A DNA stretch of 7,552 nt, from the NCBI GenBank assembly GCA_029005335.1, contig JAQXFT010000081.1:1-7552 (forward strand), read 5' to 3'. Shown piece after piece: positions 1 through 5,664 of this stretch. The notes under the pieces are model-generated. The model did not search any database, was not told the origin of the DNA, and was given only the letters and a program-made list of their open reading frames with translations. The stretch's first letter is position 1, and every line of letters begins with the position of its first letter. Source of the DNA: Oscillospiraceae bacterium. Lineage in GTDB: Bacteria; Bacillota; Clostridia; Oscillospirales; Ruminococcaceae. The translations under genes were made by a program, and so were the position numbers.

Positions 1-2718
1 GGTATTATAGGATACTATCTTGCAAGCCCGTTTACACTCATACCAATACTTCTTCCGAGAACAATGATTCTTGAAAGCATTATGATAATGCAGTTGTGCA
101 AGCTCGGAACGGCAGGACTTACATTCAGTATCTATGCACGCAAATCAAAAAATATTCAGCCATTGCAGTCTGTAATGTTTTCAACAGCATATGCACTTAT
201 GGCATATGCAGTAATACAGACTATTGACCCTATGTGGCTTGATGGTATAGTATTTCTTCCTCTGGTAGTTCTGGGAATAGAGTATTTTATTGATGACGGA
301 AGAAAGATAAACTATATAATACCACTTGCAATAATGTTTGTTGCCAACTTCTATATAGGCTTCATGATTGCGATATTCACAGCACTTTATTATTTCTATT
401 ATCTTTTCTTCGGAACAGATACAAAGCTTAAAGTACCGGACTATTTCAGAAAGACGGTTATATTCGGCTTGTGTACCGTAGTTGTACTGATGTGCAGTGC
501 ATTTATGATACTGCCGGTATACAATGCACTTTCGCTCGGTAAGTTTGAATTTTCGGGTAAGCCTGATTACAGCTTTTCGACGCAGTTCTCACCGATTGAG
601 CTTGTGCCATGTCTTTTCCCGAATCAGTATTACTCTGTAAATATGCACGGCAAGCCGGAAATATACTGCGGTATGATTACAACCGTACTTCTTCCGCTTT
701 TCTATATGAACAAGGATATAAAGTGGAATAAGAAGGTAGGATATTCATTCATAGTAGCAGTGCTGTTTTTCAGTATGTACATAAAGCCTGCGGATATGAT
801 GTGGCACGGCGGACAGACTCCTAACTGGCTTCCTTACAGATATTCATTCCTGATGTCATTTGTACTTGTATCAATGGCAACTGCTACGTTCTCAAAGCTG
901 GAGGGTTTAAATCTCACTCCGGGAAAAGTTGCAGGAGTATTTATCGGAATACTTGCATTTGTAATGTACTTTGATGCAAAGATGCCAAGCTTCAACTATG
1001 TCAAAAAAGGCGATATAGTATATGTCGATACAGCTATGACATTTGTATTCGGCATGATACTTGCAGGAATATACCTCATAGGGCTGTACTTTATAAGTAA
1101 AAATATCAAAAAGCCTAAAACAGTAAATATAATTTCCGGAGTTATGACTGTAGTTATATCTGCTGAGGCGTGTGTAAATGCTCTTGACTCGTTCAAGAAA
1201 ATTGATGAGGAGGTTGCATATTCAAACCGTACCGGATACTATGGTGAGATTCAAGCCGGAAGAGATGTTACAGATGAGCTTGAAGAATATGATTCAGGAC
1301 TCTACAGAGCTGAAAAAACCTTCTTCAGATGCGTAAATGATAACCTTGCATACGGATTGAAGGGAATATCCCATTCAAGCTCAGTCATGAACACCAAAAT
1401 AATCAACTTTATTGAAACCATGGGCTATTCCATGAGAAGCTATGTCACAAGATATGACGGAAATACCCCTCTTGCAGATTCAATGCTCGGCATAAAATAT
1501 GTAATCGATAATAATAATGAAACTGACAAATGGAGACTCAGCCCCGGTTATGAACCCGTTTTCAGCTATGACTATAAGGATAAGAACGACAAGGACAAGA
1601 CCCTGACTGTATACAGGAATCCTGATGCACTTTCAATAGGCTATATGATTGACAAATCCATAACAAATCTTGCATTCCTCGGAAATGACAATCCTTTCAA
1701 CAGTCAGAATATGTTCCTCAGTACATCAACAGGAAATACCGAATTTCTGAATCAGAACAATGCTATTCTTATAAACGGAAACAAGGAATACTATACACGC
1801 CTTGATACAGAAATTTCAACACAGCAGATTCAGATTTCACCATACGGCGACCAGACGTTGTATACAGCAGATGCAGATGCTATTGACCCTATAATCAATA
1901 TACACTTTACTGCACAGTCTGACAATGATATATATATGTATCTCAAAACACAGAACGAAAAAGCAGTAAATACATGGATTTCAAGCGAAAAGGGTACTGA
2001 CGGAAAATTTACAAATCACAAATCACTTGGTGCAGGTTCTTATTTTGAAAATCATAACTATTCAATAGTAAGAGTAGGCTCTTTTGAACCCGGTACAGAA
2101 GTTGAAGTCCGTCTCACAGTAAGACTTAATCAGACTGAACCCGATAAGGAAGAATATACTATCATAAAGGACTTCCAGTTCTATGAATTCCACAAGGATT
2201 TATTCGAGGAGGATATAGCACTCCTGAAGCAGAATCAGTGGGATATAACAGAGTATAATGACAGATATATGGAGGGTACTATTACCGCAGAAGAAGGTCA
2301 GATTATGCTCACAACAATTCCTTCCGAACCCGGCTGGACTGTAAAGGTAGACGGAAAAAAAGTTGATACAGTGGAAATACTGAAGGCTTTTATAGGAATA
2401 GAGCTTGAACCCGGTACTCATACAGTTACAATGAAATATACTCCTCCCGGCTTCAATATCGGAATGATAACGCTTGTACTCGGTATAGCAATAATCATAC
2501 TTCTCTATCTTAAAAGTGATAAAGTAATTGTTGCAGAACTCCGTAAAAAGCAGAGAAAGCTTGATGAAGAAAAGCTTAAAGCTCATGAAAAAGCCAAATC
2601 AAAAGCCAGCAAGCTTATAAAATCAAAGGGTGCTGTAGCAAATATCGATATTGCCGAAATCGATAAGACCGGCGATGATTCTGAAAAATCAGATAATGAC
2701 AATAAAAAGAAAAAATAA
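1..2718 (+). CDS. YfhO-family polytopic membrane protein (5' end outside window)
   Basis: The frame is open from base 1, so the gene begins upstream; the ATG at 64 is internal. The 905 visible residues start at the conserved GYYLASPF-type segment that in YfhO proteins follows a first ectodomain, so roughly 100 N-terminal residues are probably missing. Many hydrophobic segments fill residues 1-400, then a large polar, presumably extracytoplasmic domain (about 400-820), whose end (PSEPGWTVKVDGKKV, then GTHTVTMKYTPPGF) is the typical YfhO C-terminal signature, followed by a last membrane helix (821-838). Family knowledge: YfhO is a GT-C-like glycosyltransferase, in Bacillus subtilis linked to glycosylation of lipoteichoic acid using a polyprenyl-linked sugar. 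Substrate here is unknown. A 67-residue charged, lysine-rich cytoplasmic tail ending in KKKK is longer than I would expect. Family assignment is firm, function inferred. Confidence 0.88.
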   Translation, partial: GIIGYYLASPFTLIPILLPRTMILESIMIMQLCKLGTAGLTFSIYARKSKNIQPLQSVMFSTAYALMAYAVIQTIDPMWLDGIVFLPLVVLGIEYFIDDGRKINYIIPLAIMFVANFYIGFMIAIFTALYYFYYLFFGTDTKLKVPDYFRKTVIFGLCTVVVLMCSAFMILPVYNALSLGKFEFSGKPDYSFSTQFSPIELVPCLFPNQYYSVNMHGKPEIYCGMITTVLLPLFYMNKDIKWNKKVGYSFIVAVLFFSMYIKPADMMWHGGQTPNWLPYRYSFLMSFVLVSMATATFSKLEGLNLTPGKVAGVFIGILAFVMYFDAKMPSFNYVKKGDIVYVDTAMTFVFGMILAGIYLIGLYFISKNIKKPKTVNIISGVMTVVISAEACVNALDSFKKIDEEVAYSNRTGYYGEIQAGRDVTDELEEYDSGLYRAEKTFFRCVNDNLAYGLKGISHSSSVMNTKIINFIETMGYSMRSYVTRYDGNTPLADSMLGIKYVIDNNNETDKWRLSPGYEPVFSYDYKDKNDKDKTLTVYRNPDALSIGYMIDKSITNLAFLGNDNPFNSQNMFLSTSTGNTEFLNQNNAILINGNKEYYTRLDTEISTQQIQISPYGDQTLYTADADAIDPIINIHFTAQSDNDIYMYLKTQNEKAVNTWISSEKGTDGKFTNHKSLGAGSYFENHNYSIVRVGSFEPGTEVEVRLTVRLNQTEPDKEEYTIIKDFQFYEFHKDLFEEDIALLKQNQWDITEYNDRYMEGTITAEEGQIMLTTIPSEPGWTVKVDGKKVDTVEILKAFIGIELEPGTHTVTMKYTPPGFNIGMITLVLGIAIIILLYLKSDKVIVAELRKKQRKLDEEKLKAHEKAKSKASKLIKSKGAVANIDIAEIDKTGDDSEKSDNDNKKKK

Positions 2719-2724
2719 TCCTTT

Positions 2725-2750
2725 AAGGGCGACCATGTGTCGCCCTTTCT
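2725..2750 (+). terminator. Rho-independent terminator after the YfhO-family gene
   Basis: A 9-bp perfect stem (AAGGGCGAC at 2725-2733 pairing with GTCGCCCTT at 2739-2747) has a 5-nt loop and a short T-rich tail (TTTCTGTTT). It begins 6 bases after the stop codon. The tail is interrupted by C and G, so termination may be less complete than at the aquaporin terminator. Confidence 0.85.
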
Positions 2751-2790
2751 GTTTATGCATTTTTTGTTGTCAGAAAAATTAAAAATTCTG

Positions 2791-2819
2791 TTGACTAATG
2801 CCGGAAAAGGTAGTATAAT
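2791..2819 (+). promoter_or_regulatory. Sigma-A promoter of the GNAT/cysteine-rich protein unit
   Basis: The -35 box TTGACT (2791-2796) and perfect -10 box TATAAT (2814-2819) are separated by 17 bp. Transcription should start near 2826, leaving a leader of about 45 nt before the ATG at 2871. It lies immediately after the upstream terminator, so this is an independent transcription unit. Confidence 0.85.
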
Positions 2820-2820
2820 A

Positions 2821-2837
2821 GTTAAAACGGTTTTAAC
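2821..2837. promoter_or_regulatory. 17-bp perfect palindrome overlapping the transcription start (candidate operator)
   Basis: GTTAAAAC (2821-2828) and GTTTTAAC (2830-2837) are exact reverse complements around one central base. The site begins one base after the -10 box and covers the predicted start point, the classic position for a repressor operator. It is followed by T-rich sequence, but the stem is too AT-rich to be a good terminator. The regulator is unknown. Confidence 0.55.
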
Positions 2838-2854
2838 GTTTTTCTTTTTTCACG

Positions 2855-2860
2855 AAAGGA
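2855..2860 (+). promoter_or_regulatory. Ribosome binding site fixing the GNAT start
   Basis: AAAGGA lies 10 nt before the ATG at 2871 but only 1 nt before the in-frame GTG at 2862, so it supports the ATG as the start. Confidence 0.7.
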
Positions 2861-2870
2861 CGTGCTTTTT

Positions 2871-3365
2871 ATGTTGGAATTTAAAAAGGTAGTTACTCCG
2901 CAGGAAATCAGGGCTACTTCTGACCTCGCCCGTGAAATCTGGAATCAGCACTTTATATGTATTCTTTCTCAGGACCAGATTGACTATATGGTCGATAAGT
3001 TTCAGTCTCCGGAGGCTATTTCCGCTCAGATTGATGAGGAGGGCTATGAATACTATAACTTTGTACTTGACGGAGAAAAAATCGGATATTTTGCCATATG
3101 CGAAAAATCCGACAATACACTTTTCCTTTCAAAGCTTTATATAAAAAAGGCTTTCAGGGGAAACGGATACGCAAGGCAGGCTTTTGAATTTATCAAGGAT
3201 ATAGGCAGAAAAAATGGAAATACCATGATATGGCTTACAGTCAATATACATAACAATGCAGTACCGATTTATGAAAAAATGGGTATGAAGCGTATAAGAA
3301 GCGAAATTACCGAAATAGGCCATGGCTATGTTATGGACGACCATATATATGGCTTTGAACTCTGA
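2871..3365 (+). CDS. GNAT-family N-acetyltransferase
   Basis: This 164-residue protein transfers an acetyl group from acetyl-CoA to an amine; the substrate cannot be told from sequence. Length is normal for a single-domain GNAT. The acetyl-CoA-binding motif A is clear: strand LFLSKLYI (84-91), then RGNGYA (96-101), matching the R/Q-x-x-G-x-G/A pyrophosphate loop, and the following helix. Next come WLTVNIHNNA (121-130) and Y134 in PIYEKMGM, the usual motif B with its general-acid tyrosine. The C-terminal IGHGYVMDDHIY is typical of a common Firmicutes GNAT subfamily. The start is ATG 2871, chosen because of its ribosome site; a GTG at 2862 is in frame but too close to it. It is the first gene of a two-gene unit with the cysteine-rich protein, under a strong promoter overlapped by a palindrome. 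Confidence 0.9.
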   Translation: MLEFKKVVTPQEIRATSDLAREIWNQHFICILSQDQIDYMVDKFQSPEAISAQIDEEGYEYYNFVLDGEKIGYFAICEKSDNTLFLSKLYIKKAFRGNGYARQAFEFIKDIGRKNGNTMIWLTVNIHNNAVPIYEKMGMKRIRSEITEIGHGYVMDDHIYGFEL

Positions 3366-3373
3366 GGCTTGCT

Positions 3374-3544
3374 ATGAATGAATGTGAAACCTGTGCATAC
3401 TACTGTTATGATGATGAGCTTGAATGCTGGATTTGCGTAATGAATCCTGATGAAGATGAGTATGCAAGACTTATACAAGGATATTATAAACGCTGTCCTT
3501 ACTATCATGACGGTGACGAATACAAGATAAGCCGTAAACAGTAA
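3374..3544 (+). CDS. Six-cysteine microprotein, DUF6472-like
   Basis: This is a 56-residue acidic, tyrosine-rich protein of unknown function. Cysteines fall at 4, 7, 11, 18, 21 and 41, in the pattern C-x2-C-x3-C-x6-C-x2-C, with the last one in the motif YYKRCPYYHDGDEY (37-50). The arrangement, the CETCAYY start and the end KISRKQ match my memory of the DUF6472 family of small clostridial proteins; that match is from memory only. Two CxxC pairs suggest metal binding (zinc or iron) or redox chemistry, an inference. The start ATG lies 8 nt after the acetyltransferase stop, and its ribosome site GAGG (3364-3367) overlaps that stop, so translation is probably coupled. There is no signal peptide or membrane segment, so it should be cytoplasmic. 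Confidence 0.82.
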   Translation: MNECETCAYYCYDDELECWICVMNPDEDEYARLIQGYYKRCPYYHDGDEYKISRKQ

Positions 3545-3549
3545 ATATT

Positions 3550-3575
3550 CACAAATAATATTTGCTGTATTTGTG
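3550..3575 (+). terminator. AT-rich hairpin after the cysteine-rich gene (weak terminator candidate)
   Basis: CACAAATA (3550-3557) pairs perfectly with TATTTGTG (3568-3575) across a 10-nt loop, 5 nt after the stop codon. The stem is AT-rich and no T tract follows directly, so it is a poor intrinsic terminator. It may instead be a 3'-end stabilising hairpin or a protein-binding site. Confidence 0.35.
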
Positions 3576-3583
3576 TAGTATTA

Positions 3584-3596
3584 CGGTTTTTAACCG
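3584..3596. repeat. Short inverted repeat upstream of the aquaporin promoter
   Basis: CGGTT (3584-3588) and AACCG (3592-3596) are perfect complements around TTT. The site is 16 bp upstream of the -35 box and shares the core ACGGTTTT...AAC with the palindrome at 2821-2837, apart from one extra T. It may be a related operator or a coincidence of AT-rich sequence. Confidence 0.35.
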
Positions 3597-3612
3597 AAAA
3601 TATAAAAAATGC

Positions 3613-3641
3613 TGGACATATTGGAAATTTAAGGATAAAAT
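3613..3641 (+). promoter_or_regulatory. Probable sigma-A promoter of the aquaporin gene
   Basis: TGGACA (3613-3618) and TAAAAT (3636-3641) each differ from consensus at one base and are spaced by exactly 17 bp. The start point would be near 3648, giving a leader of about 51 nt. Confidence 0.55.
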
Positions 3642-3684
3642 TATTGTAAGTGTAAGACTTTTCACTTGAAATTACATAGCTATC

Positions 3685-3689
3685 GGAGG
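3685..3689 (+). promoter_or_regulatory. Ribosome binding site fixing the aquaporin start
   Basis: GGAGG lies 9 nt before the ATG at 3699. The longer in-frame reading from TTG at 3666 would start upstream of this site and is not supported. Confidence 0.8.
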
Positions 3690-3698
3690 TTTATTTCT

Positions 3699-4412
3699 AT
3701 GAAAACTTTAACCAGACAGTATGTGTCTGAAATTGCCGGAACTTTTATACTGGTATTCTTCGGGTGCGGTACGGCAATGGCAACCGGTGCAAATATTGTT
3801 GCAACATCTCTTGCATTCGGACTTTCAATAATAATTGCAGCATATTCAGTAAGTCAGGAAAGCGGCTGTCACCTTAATCCGGCTGTATCGTTTGCAATGC
3901 TTGTTGACGGTAAAATTAAAATGAAAGATTTTATCGGATATACCGTATCCCAGATTGCAGGCTCGTTTATAGCAACAGCTGTTCTTGCAGTAATAGTCAA
4001 GTGCGGAGGCTTTTCTAATTTTTACGGCGTGGAAAAAAATGATATAAAGGATTATTCCTTTGGTGCAAACGGCTTCGGAAATCTTAACTTCTTCGGAGCT
4101 TTGATTGTTGAAATCGTTCTGACATTCGTATTTATTACTGTGATTCTTTGCGTTACAAAAAGCAAGGATTCCAGTGTAAGAAAAAATGCTCCGGTATTTA
4201 TAGGAATCGCTCTTACTTTTGTACACCTTATCGGAATAAATCTTACCGGTACTTCCGTAAATCCCGCAAGAAGTATTGCTCCGGCATTTTTCGCCATAGC
4301 AAATACTGACGGCTCTTCAATCGCTCAGCTGTGGGTATTTATAGTAGCTCCTATGGCAGGAGCTTTTCTGGCAGTAGCAGCAAACAGCTTTTTTAATCAG
4401 AATAATGATTAA
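3699..4412 (+). CDS. aqpZ: MIP-family aquaporin, AqpZ-type water channel
   Basis: This 237-residue inner-membrane channel moves water down osmotic gradients. Both half-helix signatures are present: N60-P61-A62 in HLNPAVS and N188-P189-A190 in SVNPARS. The residues matching the narrow selectivity filter of E. coli AqpZ are F40 (SLAFGL), H176 (FVHLIG), T185 (GTSVNP) and R191 (NPAR), with the same H-to-T and T-to-R spacing. This set predicts a strict water channel; glycerol channels usually replace the histidine with glycine. Six hydrophobic segments in two inverted halves, and the length, fit the family. One small oddity is C57 in GCHLNP, where GGH is common. It appears to be a single-gene unit with its own promoter and terminator. 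Water selectivity is inferred from the filter residues, not shown. Confidence 0.92.
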   Translation: MKTLTRQYVSEIAGTFILVFFGCGTAMATGANIVATSLAFGLSIIIAAYSVSQESGCHLNPAVSFAMLVDGKIKMKDFIGYTVSQIAGSFIATAVLAVIVKCGGFSNFYGVEKNDIKDYSFGANGFGNLNFFGALIVEIVLTFVFITVILCVTKSKDSSVRKNAPVFIGIALTFVHLIGINLTGTSVNPARSIAPAFFAIANTDGSSIAQLWVFIVAPMAGAFLAVAANSFFNQNND

Positions 4413-4420
4413 GTTCTTTT

Positions 4421-4452
4421 AAGGGCAGAAATATCAATTCTGCCCTTTTTTT
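4421..4452 (+). terminator. Rho-independent terminator after the aquaporin gene
   Basis: A 10-bp perfect stem (AAGGGCAGAA at 4421-4430 with TTCTGCCCTT at 4438-4447) encloses a 7-nt loop and runs into seven Ts (4446-4452). It is a textbook intrinsic terminator, 8 nt after the stop. Confidence 0.95.
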
Positions 4453-4466
4453 ATTCCGGTTCACAA

Positions 4467-4497
4467 AATACTGATAGTAATATCCGGTATCAATATT
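4467..4497. repeat. Imperfect 10-bp inverted repeat
   Basis: AATACTGATA (4467-4476) pairs with TATCAATATT (4488-4497) with one C/A mismatch and an 11-nt loop. It lies 15 bp downstream of the terminator T tract. No function can be assigned; it has no T tail. Confidence 0.35.
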
Positions 4498-4674
4498 ATA
4501 ATCTGTAAATCATTGATTTTGTATTTACTGGTATTTTTATTTACCTTAATTTATGAAATATATCCGTATTCTTTGCCATGAAATGTTGTTTTTGCCTTAT
4601 ATTTAAAAAATATTGCCCCCTCTTTTGGCATAAATTGTATATATTCAGCTATGTAGAAAATGCACAACAAAAAA

Positions 4675-4697
4675 GTATACTGTTTGTTATAGTATAC
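4675..4697. promoter_or_regulatory. Paired GTATAC boxes upstream of the surface-protein operon (candidate operator)
   Basis: GTATACT (4675-4681) and AGTATAC (4691-4697) form a 7-bp inverted repeat across 9 bp, and each box contains the self-complementary hexamer GTATAC. The pair ends 18 bp before the -35 box of the next operon, a position suited to a dimeric regulator. It could be chance in AT-rich DNA. Confidence 0.4.
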
Positions 4698-4715
4698 AAA
4701 TTATATTTCTATGAC

Positions 4716-4744
4716 TTGACTTTTATCTCCTTTAATATTAAAAT
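4716..4744 (+). promoter_or_regulatory. Sigma-A promoter of the coiled-coil/signal peptidase/surface-protein operon
   Basis: TTGACT (4716-4721) and TAAAAT (4739-4744) are separated by 17 bp. The start point should lie near 4751, about 31 nt before the ATG at 4782. I see no clear terminator or second promoter until the surface-protein gene, so all three genes are likely transcribed from here. Confidence 0.75.
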
Positions 4745-4781
4745 AGATGTACAGATATAAATTTGCCCGAGGAGATAACTT

Positions 4782-5042
4782 ATGACTGATAAAGAATTAC
4801 GCAGACTGAAACGTGCTGAACTGCTTGAAATACTTTTTTATCTCCAGAAAGAAAATGATAATCTTAAACAGCAGAATCAGGAGCTTCAACAGCGTATAGA
4901 AAATATTACATTAAATAAACAGTCTCTTTCCGATGATGACTTTAAAAGGATTGCACAGATTGTCAGAGATGCTCTTAATCCGGCTGATGAAAATAATACT
5001 GAAGATTCCCCCGAATCTCATGAACAGGAACGGAGCGATTGA
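4782..5042 (+). CDS. Small coiled-coil protein of unknown function
   Basis: This 86-residue hypothetical protein has a basic N-terminus (KELRRLKRAELLEIL, 4-18) leading into a long heptad-like helix rich in Leu, Gln, Glu and Asn (about 14-45), a second short helix (51-66) and an acidic disordered tail. It has no signal peptide or transmembrane segment. The opening resembles small proteins often seen beside signal peptidases and large surface proteins in gut Clostridia; that is recollection, not a search result. A good ribosome site (AGGAG at 4770-4774) lies 7 nt before the ATG. The stop is 2 nt before the signal peptidase start, implying tight co-expression. A scaffold or partner role at the export site is possible but is only a guess from context. 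Confidence 0.8.
   Translation: MTDKELRRLKRAELLEILFYLQKENDNLKQQNQELQQRIENITLNKQSLSDDDFKRIAQIVRDALNPADENNTEDSPESHEQERSD
5032..5035 (+). promoter_or_regulatory. Ribosome binding site fixing the signal peptidase start
   Basis: GGAG inside the 3' end of the coiled-coil gene lies 9 nt before the ATG at 5045 and only 3 nt before the in-frame TTG at 5039, so the ATG is preferred. Confidence 0.65.
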
Positions 5043-5044
5043 TT

Positions 5045-5626
5045 ATGGCGGACTTCGATAAAAATAATTTACCTACCGCTGAACAGCTCTCCTCTGAACT
5101 TAAACGAATAAAATACAGAAAAGAATATCGCCGTATGCTTTCGAGTACCGTATCATCATTGCTTGTAGTTGCATCAGTTGCGGTGCTTATTTCAATGCTT
5201 TTTCTGCCGGTTCTTCGTGTTACCGGTACAAGTATGACTCCGACCTTTATGAATGATGAGCTTGTAATATGCAACAAAAGAGGTAACTTTAAAAGCGGTG
5301 ATGTAGTCGCTTTTTACTTTAATAATAAAATTCTGCTGAAGCGTGTCATAGGTACTGCCGGAGATGTTATTGATATAAAAGATGATGGTACAGTATACCT
5401 CAACGGAGAAGTTCTTGATGAACCATATATAAATGAAAAAGCTTTCGGCGAATGTGATATAAAATTGCCTTATCAGGTTCCCGATAACCGTATTTTCGTT
5501 ATGGGTGACCACCGTTCAACTTCGATTGACAGCCGTTCGACAACGGTTGGCTGTATTGCTGATGAATATATAATCGGAAAAGTTATTCTTCGCATATGGC
5601 CTTTCAAAACTATCAGTACTTTTTAA
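5045..5626 (+). CDS. lepB: Type I signal peptidase (S26 family)
   Basis: This 193-residue membrane protease cuts signal peptides from exported proteins on the outer face of the membrane. A basic cytoplasmic N-terminus (to about 32) precedes one membrane helix (34-54). The catalytic serine is S63 in TGTSMTPT and the catalytic lysine K99 in LLKRVIG, followed by GDVIDI and the conserved box MGDHRSTSIDSRS (153-165). All S26 boxes are intact, so it should be active. It is a short, single-helix Gram-positive form. Its position 2 nt after the coiled-coil gene and 38 nt before a giant surface-protein gene suggests a dedicated role in processing that protein, as in pilus loci with their own signal peptidases; this is an inference, and it could equally serve general secretion. 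The lepB symbol denotes the family only. Confidence 0.92.
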   Translation: MADFDKNNLPTAEQLSSELKRIKYRKEYRRMLSSTVSSLLVVASVAVLISMLFLPVLRVTGTSMTPTFMNDELVICNKRGNFKSGDVVAFYFNNKILLKRVIGTAGDVIDIKDDGTVYLNGEVLDEPYINEKAFGECDIKLPYQVPDNRIFVMGDHRSTSIDSRSTTVGCIADEYIIGKVILRIWPFKTISTF

Positions 5627-5651
5627 TCTGTAATTTATATATAAATCTTTA

Positions 5652-5657
5652 AGGAGG
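5652..5657 (+). promoter_or_regulatory. Strong ribosome binding site supporting the GTG start of the surface protein
   Basis: A full AGGAGG, within AAGGAGGG, lies 7 nt before GTG at 5665. The next in-frame ATG is 29 codons in, inside the hydrophobic segment, so the GTG is the start. Confidence 0.85.
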
Positions 5658-5664
5658 GAACATC

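Larger units (their letters stand above)
4453..4715. other. AT-rich intergenic stretch without a supported gene
   Basis: Between the aquaporin terminator and the next promoter I see no gene with a ribosome site on either strand. A 60-codon open frame from 4578 has no Shine-Dalgarno and runs through the next promoter. The stretch holds an interrupted inverted repeat near 4467-4497 and the paired GTATAC boxes at 4675-4697. Its size (about 260 bp) leaves room for regulatory elements or a small RNA, but nothing recognisable is present. Confidence 0.6.

Noticed and set aside
64..66. ATG at 64 as the start of the YfhO-family gene
   Set aside because: The frame is open back to base 1 and the upstream 21 codons encode the conserved GYYLASPF-type segment, so this methionine is internal.
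2200..2586. 128-codon minus-strand frame antisense to the YfhO-type gene
   Set aside because: It lies wholly within a well-supported gene, has no promoter or ribosome site, and its translation looks like antisense noise. The same applies to minus-strand frames under the acetyltransferase, aquaporin and signal peptidase.
2862..2864. GTG start for the acetyltransferase
   Set aside because: It is only 1 nt from the ribosome site; ATG 2871 has proper spacing.
3666..3668. TTG start for the aquaporin
   Set aside because: It lies upstream of the strong GGAGG site, which points to ATG 3699; aquaporin homology also begins near that ATG.
4578..4760. 60-codon open frame in the intergenic region
   Set aside because: No ribosome site, low-complexity AT-driven residues, and it overlaps the whole promoter of the next operon.
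5633..5646. 14-bp palindrome ATTTATATATAAAT between the signal peptidase and surface-protein genes
   Set aside because: It is made only of A and T, has no T tail and forms a weak stem; it is expected by chance in a sequence this AT-rich, so it was not called a terminator or operator.
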